Positions 15,713 through 24,034 of a stretch of 64,000 nt of DNA are shown here, piece by piece. This DNA is from Streptomyces sp. AC558_RSS880 (lineage in GTDB: Bacteria > Actinomycetota > Actinomycetes > Streptomycetales > Streptomycetaceae): NCBI RefSeq assembly GCF_019049255.1, contig NZ_JAGMUJ010000003.1:124001-188000 (forward strand), written 5' to 3'. The notes beneath the pieces are model-generated. The model had not been told where the DNA came from, did no database searches, and saw only the letters and a program-made list of their open reading frames with translations. The translations under genes were made by a program, and so were the position numbers. How positions within the stretch are numbered: position 1 is the first letter of the stretch; every line of letters begins with the position of its first letter.

Positions 15713-16596
15713 CCGACGCCCTCGCCCGCATCCACGCGGCCTTCGCCGACGCCGGGGTCACCGGCCGGCTGCACGCGCTCGACATCGACTCCGGGGCGCA
15801 GCTCGACGCCGGGGCGGACCAGCCGGTCCCCACGGCCAGTGTCCACAAGCTGTGTGTCCTGGTCACGCTGCACGAACAGGCGGCGGCGGGCCTGCTGGAC
15901 CTCACCGAGCAGGTGGAGTGCCCGCCCGCCGGGCGCACCACGGGCCCCACCGGGGTCGCCGCCATGCTGGACGCGGTCCGGATGTCCCTGCGCGACCTGG
16001 CGTTCCTGATGATGGCGGTCAGCGACAACGCCGCCGCCGACCTGCTGCTGCGCCGGGTGGGCCTCGACGCCGTCAACGCGACGACGGCCCGGCTCGGCCT
16101 CACCCGGACGCTCGCCGTCCACTCCTTCGGCGAGATGCTCGCCACCGTCAAGGAGGACGCCGGTCCCGACGGGGCCCGGGCGCTCGCCGACCCGCGGGTC
16201 ATCACCCGGTTGCGGGCGCTCGACCCGGCCCGCACCAACCGCAGCACACCGCGCGACATGACCCGGCTGCTGGCCGCCGTGTGGCGGGACGAGGCGTGTA
16301 CGCCGGAGCACGGCGCGGCCGTCCGGCGGATCCTGGGGCTGCAGGTGTGGCCGCACCGTCTGGCCTCGGGTTTCCCGTTCGACGACGTGCACGTCGCCGG
16401 GAAGACCGGCAGCCTGCCGACCCTGCGCAACGAGGTCGGTGTCGTCGAGTATCCGGACGGGGGCCGTTACGCCGTCGCCGTGTTCACCCGGACCGCGCAC
16501 ACCGCGGCCACCCTTCCGGCGGCCGACGCGGTGATCGGCACGGCCGCGCGGATCGCGGTGGACGCGCTGCGGGCGAAAGGGCTGCGGTCACGCTGA
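15709..16596 (+). CDS. Cytoplasmic serine beta-lactamase-like protein (BlaB-like)
   Basis: A 295-residue protein of the class A beta-lactamase fold but without any signal peptide. It has S44-V-H-K47, SDN 105-107 and KTG 232-234, while no ExxLN omega-loop motif is visible, so deacylation of beta-lactams may be missing. In S. cacaoi the equivalent BlaB is a cytoplasmic, non-hydrolysing partner required for induction with BlaA. GTG at 15709 overlaps the LysR stop (GTGA) and GGAG lies 8 bp upstream; GTGs at 15700 and 15703 are alternatives. Translation is probably coupled. A sensor role is inferred; a housekeeping hydrolase is the alternative. Confidence 0.8.
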   Translation: MTDALARIHAAFADAGVTGRLHALDIDSGAQLDAGADQPVPTASVHKLCVLVTLHEQAAAGLLDLTEQVECPPAGRTTGPTGVAAMLDAVRMSLRDLAFLMMAVSDNAAADLLLRRVGLDAVNATTARLGLTRTLAVHSFGEMLATVKEDAGPDGARALADPRVITRLRALDPARTNRSTPRDMTRLLAAVWRDEACTPEHGAAVRRILGLQVWPHRLASGFPFDDVHVAGKTGSLPTLRNEVGVVEYPDGGRYAVAVFTRTAHTAATLPAADAVIGTAARIAVDALRAKGLRSR

Positions 16597-16660
16597 TCCC
16601 ACGGCACGCGAAATGCGGGCGGAAAACGGCGGGGAGCGGCGGGAAGCGGCGGAAAAACAA

Positions 16661-16698
16661 AGAGCAGGGACCCGCACCGAAGTGCGGGCCCCTGCTCT
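16661..16698. terminator. Bidirectional terminator
   Basis: A 17-bp stem with one mismatch and a CGAA loop between the convergent BlaB-like and cold-shock genes, flanked by A-rich sequence (16652-16660) that would give a T tract for the minus-strand transcript. Confidence 0.8.
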
Positions 16699-16715
16699 GA
16701 ATCCCTGCGTACAGG

Positions 16716-16919
16716 TCAGGCGGGAACGATGTTCTCCGCCTGCGGGCCCTTCTGGCCCTGGGTGACGTCGAAGCTCACCTTCTGGCCCTCCTGGAGCTCA
16801 CGGAAGCCCGAGGTGGCGATGTTCGAGTAGTGGGCGAACACGTCAGCGCCGCCGCCGTCCTGCTCGATGAAGCCGAAGCCCTTTTCCGAGTTGAACCACT
16901 TCACCGTACCGGTGGCCAT
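16716..16919 (-). CDS. Cold-shock-domain RNA chaperone
   Basis: A 67-residue CSD protein with RNP1 (KGFGFI, 13-18) and RNP2 (DVFAHY, about 26-31), starting [14 protein letters not shown]. Such proteins bind single-stranded RNA and melt structure. A good site (AGGAGA) precedes the ATG. The mRNA leader is long (about 110 nt from the predicted promoter at 17036-17063), as in other csp genes with leader-mediated control. It ends at the strong bidirectional terminator. Confidence 0.95.
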   Translation of the reverse strand: MATGTVKWFNSEKGFGFIEQDGGGADVFAHYSNIATSGFRELQEGQKVSFDVTQGQKGPQAENIVPA

Positions 16920-17035
16920 ATCAATTCTCCTGAGACAGTGCTGGGACTCGCACTTTACGAATCCCTTCATCGTCGCGATGATCACCTGCCCGGAGACCCG
17001 GTAGCAAACTGGCAACCACAACTGCAACTGGCGTC

Positions 17036-17063
17036 AGCCTAGCATGGGAGAGGCCGGCGGCAA
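17036..17063 (-). promoter_or_regulatory. Predicted promoter of the cold-shock gene
   Basis: On the minus strand: TTGCCG (17063-17058), a 16-bp spacer, TAGGCT (17041-17036). A start near 17029 would leave a 110-nt leader. The rest of 16920-17158 is this leader plus the 3' flank of the MerR gene. Confidence 0.5.
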
Positions 17064-17158
17064 GCGAGGAAAATCACTGGAATAAACACCGTCAAGGTGT
17101 TTAGGGAAAGAGATTTGTTCAGCGGGAGCGGAAATCCTGTTTCGGCCGGGACAGATTT

Positions 17159-17539
17159 TCACCGGGATCCGCGGACCGCCCCCGCGTCGCGCCGACGCAG
17201 TTCCTCGTTGGCCCGCTCGGCCTGTTCCAGCTGGTCCTCGAGGCCGACGATGCGGCACGCGGCGTCGACCGGTGTGCCCTGGTCGACCAGTTCGCGGGCC
17301 CGGGCGGCCAGTCTCAGCTGGTGGCGCGAGTAGCGGCGGTGGCCGCCTCTCGAGCGCGTCGGGGTGATCAGCCGCGCCTCGCCCAGGGCGCGGAGGAAAG
17401 CGGGTGTGACTCCGACCAGTTCAGCGGCCCTGCCCATGGTGTAGGCCGGGAAATGGTCGTCGTCGAGCCGGTCGGCGACGGGGAGCCGGTCCTGGTCCGG
17501 CTGCCGGCCGTCGGCGTACGGCTGACCTTCCGAGAGCAT
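17159..17539 (-). CDS. MerR-family regulator
   Basis: A 126-residue protein. The winged-helix MerR domain spans about 30-100 (AYTMGRAAELVGVTPAFLRA, RGGHRRYSRHQLRLAARAREL), with a short helical dimerisation tail (LEDQLEQAERANEELRRRD). No effector domain or metal-binding cysteine cluster is present, so the signal is unknown. ATG 17539 has AAAGGTG upstream. It lies just upstream of, and codirectional with, the cold-shock gene (240 bp gap). Confidence 0.85.
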   Translation of the reverse strand: MLSEGQPYADGRQPDQDRLPVADRLDDDHFPAYTMGRAAELVGVTPAFLRALGEARLITPTRSRGGHRRYSRHQLRLAARARELVDQGTPVDAACRIVGLEDQLEQAERANEELRRRDAGAVRGSR

Positions 17540-17764
17540 ACGCACCTTTCCGCGGACCACGGTGGGCACGGTCCGCCACGGGGACGGGTTCCCCACGGGG
17601 AACTCTAGTCGGCCCGGCGGAAAAACTGCTGCGGCGACGACAGATGTCCTGCGCACGTCCCTCGGCGGGATTCCACGCGGCCACCGCGCCCCGTCCGGGC
17701 GGGCGTGGTGCGATGCGGTGCGGGTTCTTGTCGCCGAGGACGCCGCCGGGTCCGGTCCTGGTGA

Positions 17765-17866
17765 GGCGTCGCCGGGGAGAAGGCGGTAGGGGGTGCCGCC
17801 GGAGAGAAGAGGGTGGAGCGTCGCCGGGCAGGAGGCGATGGAGCGCCGCCAGGGAGGAGGCCGGGC
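17765..17866. repeat. Four degenerate ~25-bp repeats in a 613-bp gene-free gap
   Basis: Units beginning at about 17765, 17791, 17818 and 17843 share GCGTCGCCGGGGAG-like cores followed by purine-rich GGAGGCG. They lie in the divergent gap 17540-18152 between MerR and the DUF6479 gene. I find no convincing coding region in this gap: reading frames there lack ribosome sites and recognisable proteins. Confidence 0.5.
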
Positions 17867-18139
17867 GGCGGGTTGTTCACCGACGGGCGTCCGCTCCCCT
17901 CGCCCCCTCCGCACGAGACGGGGAGCGCTCCCCGGCCGGATGCCGTCGCCGTCGGACGGGACCGCGGAGGCGGGAAGGCCGGGGCCGGGCCCCGAGCTGC
18001 ACACGTGGGGACGCGACGGCCCGTCCCGGCCTTCCTCTGGCCGCAATCTGCCACGGCACGGGGGCGACCGCCCGCCGGGACGGGCCACACGGGCATGACG
18101 AGGTCGGACATTCCAGGCGATTTATCTCATTTCTTCGGC

Positions 18140-18152
18140 CATACTCGGAAAC
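18140..18152 (+). promoter_or_regulatory. Candidate leaderless promoter of the DUF6479 gene
   Basis: CATACT (18140-18145) followed by 7 bp and then the ATG, in a locally AT-rich patch. No ribosome site precedes the ATG, so a leaderless mRNA is likely. Confidence 0.4.
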
Positions 18153-18524
18153 ATGAACACGGCGACGTATGTAGTTCTGGCCTCCAGTACGCACCGGTGG
18201 GCCGTCTTCGCGGCCTTCATCGGTGGGCTGATCGTGGCGGGCGCGCTGGTCTGGGCCGTACGTGTCGGCATGCGGTACATGGACCAGGAGGAGCCCCGCC
18301 CCGCCGCGGAGGACCAGCCGAGACTGCCGGACGGCGGCGCGGTCCGCGAGATGCGGGAGATACGGGAGCCGGACGAGATGCCGGACATGTCGAGGACCGG
18401 CTCACGGCTCATGCCCTACGAGCTCCATCACTCCGCGAGCAGGACGGGCGCGGACCAGAAACGCAGGCGCTGGCTGCCCGGGTCCAGCGGCGCCTTCGGC
18501 AGCGGAGGCCCCGGGCACGTGTGA
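18153..18524 (+). CDS. DUF6479 family small membrane protein
   Basis: A 123-residue protein with one N-terminal helix (AVFAAFIGGLIVAGALVWAV, about 17-36) and a charged cytoplasmic tail ending in SGAFGSGGPG, the hallmark of this Streptomyces family; REPDEMPDMSRTGSRLMPYEL is the conserved middle. Function is unknown. It is convergent with the secreted protein gene, whose stop lies 14 bp beyond. Confidence 0.8.
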   Translation: MNTATYVVLASSTHRWAVFAAFIGGLIVAGALVWAVRVGMRYMDQEEPRPAAEDQPRLPDGGAVREMREIREPDEMPDMSRTGSRLMPYELHHSASRTGADQKRRRWLPGSSGAFGSGGPGHV

Positions 18525-18537
18525 CCCGGCCGCCGGC

Positions 18538-19299
18538 TCAGCGGGGCGGGGCGATCTCCCCCACGGTGATCTGGATCTGCTCGCTCGACGCGCTCACGCC
18601 GTTCAGGGCGGCGGTGGCCTGGAGCCGGTTGGGGCCGGCCGGGAGGGCGGGCCCGGGAGCGCAGCTCCAGCGGCCGTCGGCCCCGGCGGTGTCGGCGCAC
18701 ACCTCGTGGCCGTCCTGGTCGGAGACGGTGATCTGCGCGCCCGGGTGGGCGGTACCGGCGACCACCGGCCGCGCTCCCAGCGGCACACCGGACTCCGGGC
18801 GGGTCAGGACCGGCTCGGCCAGTCCCACGGTCACCTGGCAGCCGCCGGTCGCCCGAGGCGTGCCGTCCGCGTCCGCGAGCCGCAGGACGCATCCGCTCGG
18901 CCGGGTCCCGGGCACCGCGTCCGCGGGCACCGCCAGTACGAAGGGGAAGGTGCCCGCCCGCCAGGGCCGCTCCGCCGAGGCGGCGGTGTAGGCGGCGCTG
19001 CGGCCGTCGGCGGCCACCGCGCCCCGGTAGCCGGGGGCGTCGAGGGGGACGCCCGTCACCCGGGTCCCGGCGGGGGCGGTCAGGGTCAGCGTGGCACCGG
19101 CGCCGAGGGCGGGGCCCGCGAGTCCGGCGGCCTCGACGATGCCGTCCCGGCCGGGCGGGATCGTCACGGCACCCCAGAGCACCCGGTCGTGCGCCGCCGG
19201 AGCGCGAGCGGCGGTGGACGCCCCGTCCGCCGGCCATGCACCCGCGAGGATCCCGGCCGCCGTCAGCGCGGCGGCCGCTGTCCTGCTGGACCTGTTCAT
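18538..19299 (-). CDS. Secreted Ig-like domain protein
   Basis: A 253-residue exported protein with signal peptide 1-27 (ILAGAWPADGAS). It has two beta-sandwich-like segments; the second (LTRPESGVPLGARPVVAGTA to LNGVSASSEQIQITV, about 165-250) resembles a bacterial Ig-like domain (HPGAQITVSDQDGHEVC, GADGRWSCAPGPAL). Four cysteines could form two disulfides. A cell-surface or adhesive role is plausible but not shown. GGAG precedes the ATG. Confidence 0.7.
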   Translation of the reverse strand: MNRSSRTAAAALTAAGILAGAWPADGASTAARAPAAHDRVLWGAVTIPPGRDGIVEAAGLAGPALGAGATLTLTAPAGTRVTGVPLDAPGYRGAVAADGRSAAYTAASAERPWRAGTFPFVLAVPADAVPGTRPSGCVLRLADADGTPRATGGCQVTVGLAEPVLTRPESGVPLGARPVVAGTAHPGAQITVSDQDGHEVCADTAGADGRWSCAPGPALPAGPNRLQATAALNGVSASSEQIQITVGEIAPPR

Positions 19300-19588
19300 C
19301 GGCGGGCTCCCTGTACGACTGTCACGGGCATCCCCGGAGCCGATTCTGCCGGTGCGTCCGCGCGGGCCGCCCGTACTGAACGGCCGTACGGGTGACCGGC
19401 CGGCGGGAGGGCGCGGCGGCGGGACCGGCCCGGCGGCGCCCGTCCCGCGCGCGCCGCGGCCGGCCGCCCCGGGGCCCGTCGCCCCGTACCGCCGCCGGGT
19501 CCCGCCGCGGGCCGGCACCGTTCCGGACGTCACCGTGGGCCCCTCCCGGCGGAAGCCGCCCGCGGCGTCCCCCGCGGGCCCGCCCGAG

Positions 19589-19622
19589 CCGCCCCGGCCC
19601 CGGCAAAACGGGACCGGGGCGG
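19589..19622 (-). terminator. Terminator of the GH13 gene
   Basis: A 13-bp stem with one mismatch and an 8-nt loop containing AAAA, starting 9 bp past the alpha-glucosidase stop. The remaining 19300-19588 (promoter side of the Ig-like gene) shows no gene. Confidence 0.7.
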
Positions 19623-19630
19623 TGTGCCCG

Positions 19631-21334
19631 TCAGCGGCCGAGCCAGGCCGTGGTGTCCGGGCCGAGGCGGCCGTCCTCCAGGGGGGCACTGGTCAGCAGG
19701 ACCTCGCCCGCCGGGAGGGAGACCGGGTCGGGGGACAGGTTGGCCACACAGCGCCAGCCGTCGCCGCGGTCGAACTGCAGGACCCCCGCCGGGGTCTCCT
19801 CCGCCCAGTTCAGCGCCTCGCCGTCGATCAGCTTGCGGCGCGTCCGCAGGGCCGCGCGGTACAGCTCCAGGGTCGAACCCTCGGCCCCGTCCTGCGCCTC
19901 GACGGCGTACGCGGCGAAGGACGGCGGCTGCGGCAGCCAGGCACCGGCCGCCCCGAAGCCGTACGACGGACCGGTCGTCGTCCACGGCAGCGGCACCCGG
20001 CACCCGTCGCGGCCCTTGCGGACGTGCCCCGTCTGTTCCCAGATCGGGTCCTGGAGGACCTCGGTGGGCAGGTCGGCGACCTCGGGCAGGCCGAGCTCCT
20101 CGCCCTGGTAGAGGTAGGCCGAGCCGGGGAGCGCCAGCATCAGCAGGGTGGCGGCGCGGGCCCGGCGCAGACCGGCGTCCGGGTCGACGGCGGGGGCGTG
20201 GCCGCCGGACAGCAGCCAGGCGTTCTCGTCCGTGTCCGGCGGCAGCATCAGGCGGGAGGCGTGCCGGACGACGTCGTGGTTGGAGAGCACCCAGGTCGCC
20301 GAGGCGCCGGCGGCGTGCGCGGTCTCCAGCGAGTCGGTGATGACCTGCCGGAGCTCCTCCGCGTCCCACGCGGCCTGCAGGTACTCGAAGTTGAAGGCCT
20401 GGCCCAGTTCGTCCCGGCGGGCGTACAGGGCGCGCCGGGCGCCGGGGACCCAGGCCTCGGCGACGGCCATGCGGGGCGGGGAGTAGGCGTCGAGGATCTT
20501 GCGCCAGTCGCGGTAGATCTCGTGCACCTCGTCCCGGTCGTAGAAGGGGTGGGTGCCGGGCGGGAAGTCGGCGAGGGCGCCCTCGCGGCTCAGCTCGGGG
20601 GCGCCGAGGTCGCGCAGCGGCTCGTCGAGGTCCTTGGCGAGGGCGTGCGCGACGTCCACGCGGAAGCCGTCCACGCCCCGGTCGGACCAGAACCGCAGGG
20701 TGGTGCGGACGTCGGCGCGGACGTCCGGGTGGCCCCAGTTGAGGTCGGGCTGCTCGGCGGCGAACAGGTGCAGGTACCACTGTCCGTCCGGCACCCGCTG
20801 CCAGGCGCTGCCGCCGAACACGGACTGCCAGTCGGTGGGCGGCAGCTCGCCCTGTTCCCCCTTGCCGTCACGGAAGACGTAGCGGTCGCGGGCCGGGGAG
20901 CCCGGTCCGGCGCGCAGCGCCTCCTGGAACCAGACGTGCTGGTGGGAGGTGTGGTTGGGGACGATGTCGACGATCACCTTCAGGCCGAGCCGGTGGGCCT
21001 CGGCGACGAGCGTGTCGAAGTCGTCGAGGGTGCCGAGGCGGGGGTCGACGTCGCGCGGGTCGGCGACGTCGTAGCCGCCGTCGGCGAGCTCGGAGGGGTA
21101 GAAGGGGCTCATCCACAGGGCGTCGACGCCCAGCGCGGCGAGGTGGGTGAGGCGCCGGGTGATGCCGCGCAGGTCACCGAGTCCGTCGCCGTCGGCGTCG
21201 GCGAAGCTGCGGGGGTAGACCTGGTAGACGACGGCCTGCCGCCACCAGTCGGGGTTCTTGGAGGAGAGGTCGGGCGTGGCGTCGGGGGCGGGGTGCGGCG
21301 GCCGGGGGTCGGGCGTGGTGGTGCGGTCGGTCAC
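19631..21334 (-). CDS. GH13 alpha-glucosidase (AglA-like)
   Basis: A 567-residue cytoplasmic glycoside hydrolase. The (beta/alpha)8 barrel has region I DIVPNHTS, region II DGFRVDVAH (nucleophile D227), region III VAEAWV (acid/base E293) and region IV LSNHD (D354), plus QPDLNW, which marks alpha-glucosidase/oligo-1,6-glucosidase members. It probably splits imported maltose-like or sucrose-like alpha-glucosides. GTG 21334 follows GAGGAGA. Unlike the aglEFGA operon, no ABC transporter genes are adjacent. It is probably monocistronic, ending at a hairpin. Confidence 0.9.
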   Translation of the reverse strand: MTDRTTTPDPRPPHPAPDATPDLSSKNPDWWRQAVVYQVYPRSFADADGDGLGDLRGITRRLTHLAALGVDALWMSPFYPSELADGGYDVADPRDVDPRLGTLDDFDTLVAEAHRLGLKVIVDIVPNHTSHQHVWFQEALRAGPGSPARDRYVFRDGKGEQGELPPTDWQSVFGGSAWQRVPDGQWYLHLFAAEQPDLNWGHPDVRADVRTTLRFWSDRGVDGFRVDVAHALAKDLDEPLRDLGAPELSREGALADFPPGTHPFYDRDEVHEIYRDWRKILDAYSPPRMAVAEAWVPGARRALYARRDELGQAFNFEYLQAAWDAEELRQVITDSLETAHAAGASATWVLSNHDVVRHASRLMLPPDTDENAWLLSGGHAPAVDPDAGLRRARAATLLMLALPGSAYLYQGEELGLPEVADLPTEVLQDPIWEQTGHVRKGRDGCRVPLPWTTTGPSYGFGAAGAWLPQPPSFAAYAVEAQDGAEGSTLELYRAALRTRRKLIDGEALNWAEETPAGVLQFDRGDGWRCVANLSPDPVSLPAGEVLLTSAPLEDGRLGPDTTAWLGR

Positions 21335-21491
21335 GCGGTCTCCTCTGGGTGCGTGCGGGTACCGGCAGAGAATCTGTCCGCTTCACCGTAAAAGCGAACA
21401 CACCGGCAGCGTGGAGCCATTCCCTACGGAGGGGGGATGACTTTTTTGCCCCCGTTCGCCGGAATCCCTCCGGGCTGCCCCCAGTGAACGA

Positions 21492-22475
21492 CTACTCCGA
21501 GGGCCGTTCGACCGTCGTCAGGTACAGCCCGACGTAGCGGGCCACGTCCACGTCCAGGCCGACGTCCACCAGGGGCTGCTCGCGGGTGCCCTCGTGGAGC
21601 TCGGACTCGCCGGCGCGGACGCGGCGGTCGACCACGGTCTGGCCCCGGGCCGGGCCCGGGGCCAGGGAGACCTCGACGGGGAGCCGGTGGGTGGTCAGGC
21701 CCTCCGGGTCGGCGACCGCGCACAGCGCGCCCGCGTCGCCGAGGCCGCCGGCGTCCTCGGTGGGGTCGTCGGGGCGGCTGCCCGGCGTGGCGGGGCGGTG
21801 CGCGAGCAGCTCACCGGCGAGCCGGGTGCCCGGTTCGCCGCTCGCGCGCAGCCGGCGCACGTCCGCCGCCGGGACGACGACCCGGGTGAACACGTCCAGG
21901 CCGTACATCGTGATCGGCACTCCGGCGGTGAGCAGGATCGCGGCGGCCTCCGGGTCGTGCCAGACGTTGAACTCGGCGACCGGCGTGGCGTTCCCGACCG
22001 CCGCCGCGCCGCCCATGAACACGATCCGCTCGATGTTGCGGGTGACCTCGGGGTGGGTGCGCAGCAGCAGGGCGATGTTGGTGAGCGGGGCGGTGGGCAC
22101 GAGCGTGACCGGGCGCGGCGAGGCGAGGATCTCCCGGCGCAGCAGGGTCACGGCGTCCACGCCGGCGGGGGTGCGGCGCGGGGCGGGCAGGCCGAGGTCG
22201 CCCATGCCGTCGTGGCCGTGGACGTGGCGGGCGGAGCGCGCCGCCTCGATCAGCGGGCGCTCCGCTCCCCGCGCCACCGGGATCTCCGGCGCGCCCGCCT
22301 GTTCCAGCACGGTCAGCGTGTTGCGGACGACGCCGTCCACGTCGGTGTTCCCGGCCACGCAGGTCACCGCGCGCAGGTCGATCCCCGGGTGGCGCACGGC
22401 GAACAGCAGGGCCAGGGCGTCGTCGACCCCGGTGTCGCAGTCGATGATCACCGGGACGGGCTGTCCGTCGGTCAC
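21492..22475 (-). CDS. Inosine-uridine-type nucleoside hydrolase
   Basis: A 327-residue N-ribohydrolase. The calcium-binding signature IIDCDTGVDDALALL is at residues 10-24, with VTLVPTAPLTNIALLL and FMGGAAAVGNATPVAEFNVW in the family positions and a C-terminal catalytic region. It cleaves purine or pyrimidine ribosides to base plus ribose for salvage. GTG 22475 follows GGAAGGA by 8 bp. It lies 38 bp downstream of the short ThrRS gene, so co-transcription is possible. Confidence 0.9.
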   Translation of the reverse strand: MTDGQPVPVIIDCDTGVDDALALLFAVRHPGIDLRAVTCVAGNTDVDGVVRNTLTVLEQAGAPEIPVARGAERPLIEAARSARHVHGHDGMGDLGLPAPRRTPAGVDAVTLLRREILASPRPVTLVPTAPLTNIALLLRTHPEVTRNIERIVFMGGAAAVGNATPVAEFNVWHDPEAAAILLTAGVPITMYGLDVFTRVVVPAADVRRLRASGEPGTRLAGELLAHRPATPGSRPDDPTEDAGGLGDAGALCAVADPEGLTTHRLPVEVSLAPGPARGQTVVDRRVRAGESELHEGTREQPLVDVGLDVDVARYVGLYLTTVERPSE

Positions 22476-22513
22476 GGCGAGGCTCCTTCCGCCTGGGTAC
22501 GTGACTGCCGACC

Positions 22514-23734
22514 CTACGCGGGGTCCCAGAGCGCGGTGCCCCGCCGGTCCGACCGCTCCGCGATCCGCCGCAGCAGCTCCTCCGCGGGCAGGGCGCCGGG
22601 CCGCCGCCCGTCCCTGAGCCGTACGGCGAGCAGTCCGCCGTCGGCCTCCCGCGCCCCGAGCACCGCCTGGTACGGCACCAGCCGGGCCCGGCGGATCCGG
22701 GCGCCGAGGCTGCCCTCGCCCGCCCCGGTCACCTCGGCCCGCAGACCCAGCTCACCGGCCCGCCGTACGACGTCGTACGCCCGCTCCCGCTGCGCCTCGC
22801 CCACCGGCAGCACCGCCAGCTGCACCGGTGCCAGCCACACCGGGAAGGCGCCGCCGTGCACCTCGAGGAGGTGGGCGACCGCCCGTTCCACGCTGCCGAT
22901 GACGCTGCGGTGCACCATGACCGGGCGGTGCCGGGCGCCGTCGGGGCCGGTGTAGCGCAGGTCGAAGCGTTCCGGCTGGTGGAAGTCGATCTGCACGGTG
23001 GACAGGGTCGACTCGCGTCCCGCGGGGTCGGTGATCTGCACGTCGATCTTCGGGCCGTAGAAGGCGGCCTCGCCCTCGACGGCCTCGTACGCGGTGCCGG
23101 AGGAGTCCAGCACCTCGCGCAGGAGGGCGGTGGCCCGTTCCCACAGGGCCGGGTCGGCGACGTACTTGCCGCCGCGGCCCGGCAGCGACAGCCGGTGGCG
23201 GGCGGCGCGGACGCCGAGGTCGGCGTAGGCGCGGGAGATGAGCGCGAGGGCGGCGCGGGCCTCCTCGACGGCCTGTTCCAGGGTGCAGAAGACGTGCGCG
23301 TCGTTGAGCTGGATGGCCCGTACGCGGGTGAGTCCGCCCAGCACCCCGGACGGCTCGGAGCGGTACATGCCGCCCAGCTCCGCCAGGCGCAGCGGCAGCT
23401 CCCGGTGGCTGCGGGACCGGGAACGGTAGACCAGGGCGTGGTGCGGACAGAGGCTGGGCCGCAGGACGACCTGTTCCGCGCCCAGCTCCATGGGCGGGAA
23501 CATGTCCTCGCTGTAGTGGTCCCAGTGGCCGGAGATCTCGTACAGCTCGCGCTTGCCGAGCACCGGCGAGTACACGTGCCGGTAGCCGGCCGCGCGTTCC
23601 GCCTCGCGGACGTACTCCTCCAGGGTGTGCCGTACGACGGCGCCGTCGGGCAGCCAGTAGGGCAGGCCCGCGCCCATCAGCGGGTCGGTGCCGAACAGGC
23701 CGAGCTCGCGGCCGAGACGTCGGTGGTCGTGCAC
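22514..23734 (-). CDS. thrS: Second, short threonyl-tRNA synthetase (no TGS or editing domain)
   Basis: A 406-residue class II synthetase charging tRNA-Thr. It starts directly at the catalytic domain (FGTDPLMGAGLPYWLPDG; motif 2 MYRSEPSGVLGGLTRVRAIQ; KIDVQITD; motif 3 HRSVIGSVERAVAHLLE) and ends with the anticodon-binding domain (PVWLAPVQLAVLPVGE). Full bacterial ThrRS is about 640-660 residues; the TGS and N2 Ser-tRNA editing domains are absent. Residues equivalent to the zinc ligands are present (Cys in PSLCPHH, His in LNDAHVF, His in MVHRSV). It is preceded by a Thr-rich leader peptide and attenuator hairpin. It probably serves as an emergency or resistant copy; a full-length thrS is expected elsewhere. 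Confidence 0.92.
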   Translation of the reverse strand: MHDHRRLGRELGLFGTDPLMGAGLPYWLPDGAVVRHTLEEYVREAERAAGYRHVYSPVLGKRELYEISGHWDHYSEDMFPPMELGAEQVVLRPSLCPHHALVYRSRSRSHRELPLRLAELGGMYRSEPSGVLGGLTRVRAIQLNDAHVFCTLEQAVEEARAALALISRAYADLGVRAARHRLSLPGRGGKYVADPALWERATALLREVLDSSGTAYEAVEGEAAFYGPKIDVQITDPAGRESTLSTVQIDFHQPERFDLRYTGPDGARHRPVMVHRSVIGSVERAVAHLLEVHGGAFPVWLAPVQLAVLPVGEAQRERAYDVVRRAGELGLRAEVTGAGEGSLGARIRRARLVPYQAVLGAREADGGLLAVRLRDGRRPGALPAEELLRRIAERSDRRGTALWDPA

Positions 23735-23773
23735 GGTGGGCTCCTCGTGGTCGTGAGGCGAGCACCACGCGCG

Positions 23774-23807
23774 ACGAAGCCCCGGGGCACTCGCCCCGGG
23801 GCTTCGT
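23774..23807 (-). terminator. Attenuator hairpin upstream of the short thrS
   Basis: A perfect 15-bp GC-rich stem with a 4-nt loop, 14 nt after the leader-peptide stop and 40 nt before the thrS start. Its 5' arm (CCGGGGC) can instead pair with GTCCCGG at the end of the leader ORF (23829-23835), giving a 7-bp antiterminator. This is the classical amino-acid attenuation layout. Confidence 0.8.
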
Positions 23808-23820
23808 CAGTGGTCAGCTG

Positions 23821-23877
23821 TCAGCGCGCCGGGACCTGGTCCGGCGTCGTCGTGCGGGACGAGTGGGCGCGCTGCAT
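23821..23877 (-). CDS. Threonine leader peptide for thrS attenuation
   Basis: An 18-codon ORF, MQRAHSSRTTTPDQVPAR, with three consecutive ACG threonine codons (codons 9-11). Stalling there for lack of Thr-tRNA would leave the distal leader free to pair with the terminator's 5' arm, letting transcription reach thrS. Reaching the stop codon would cover that segment and allow termination. The ATG has no ribosome site; TAGCGT ends 7 nt before it, so the mRNA is probably leaderless, common for Streptomyces leader peptides. Confidence 0.8.
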   Translation of the reverse strand: MQRAHSSRTTTPDQVPAR

Positions 23878-23884
23878 GCCGGCG

Positions 23885-23890
23885 ACGCTA
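23885..23890 (-). promoter_or_regulatory. Probable -10 of the thrS leader transcript
   Basis: TAGCGT on the minus strand, 7 nt from the leader ATG, so transcription would begin at or next to the A of ATG. No clear -35 hexamer is visible. Confidence 0.5.
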
Positions 23891-24034
23891 ACAGGGAGGC
23901 GGGTGGCGGGCGAGCCGTTTTCCCTCCGGGCGGCTCACCCGGACGGCCCGCCGCGCTGGTGGGGCGTCCGGCGGGGTGGTGCCGTAGGAACACGGCCGCC
24001 CGTGGACGGCCCGGTTCCCCCAGGAGGCACCCCG

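Noticed and set aside
17605..18111. Minus-strand frame of about 170 codons in the MerR-DUF6479 gap
   Set aside because: Arg/Pro-rich, crosses the degenerate repeats, no start signals and no recognisable domain.
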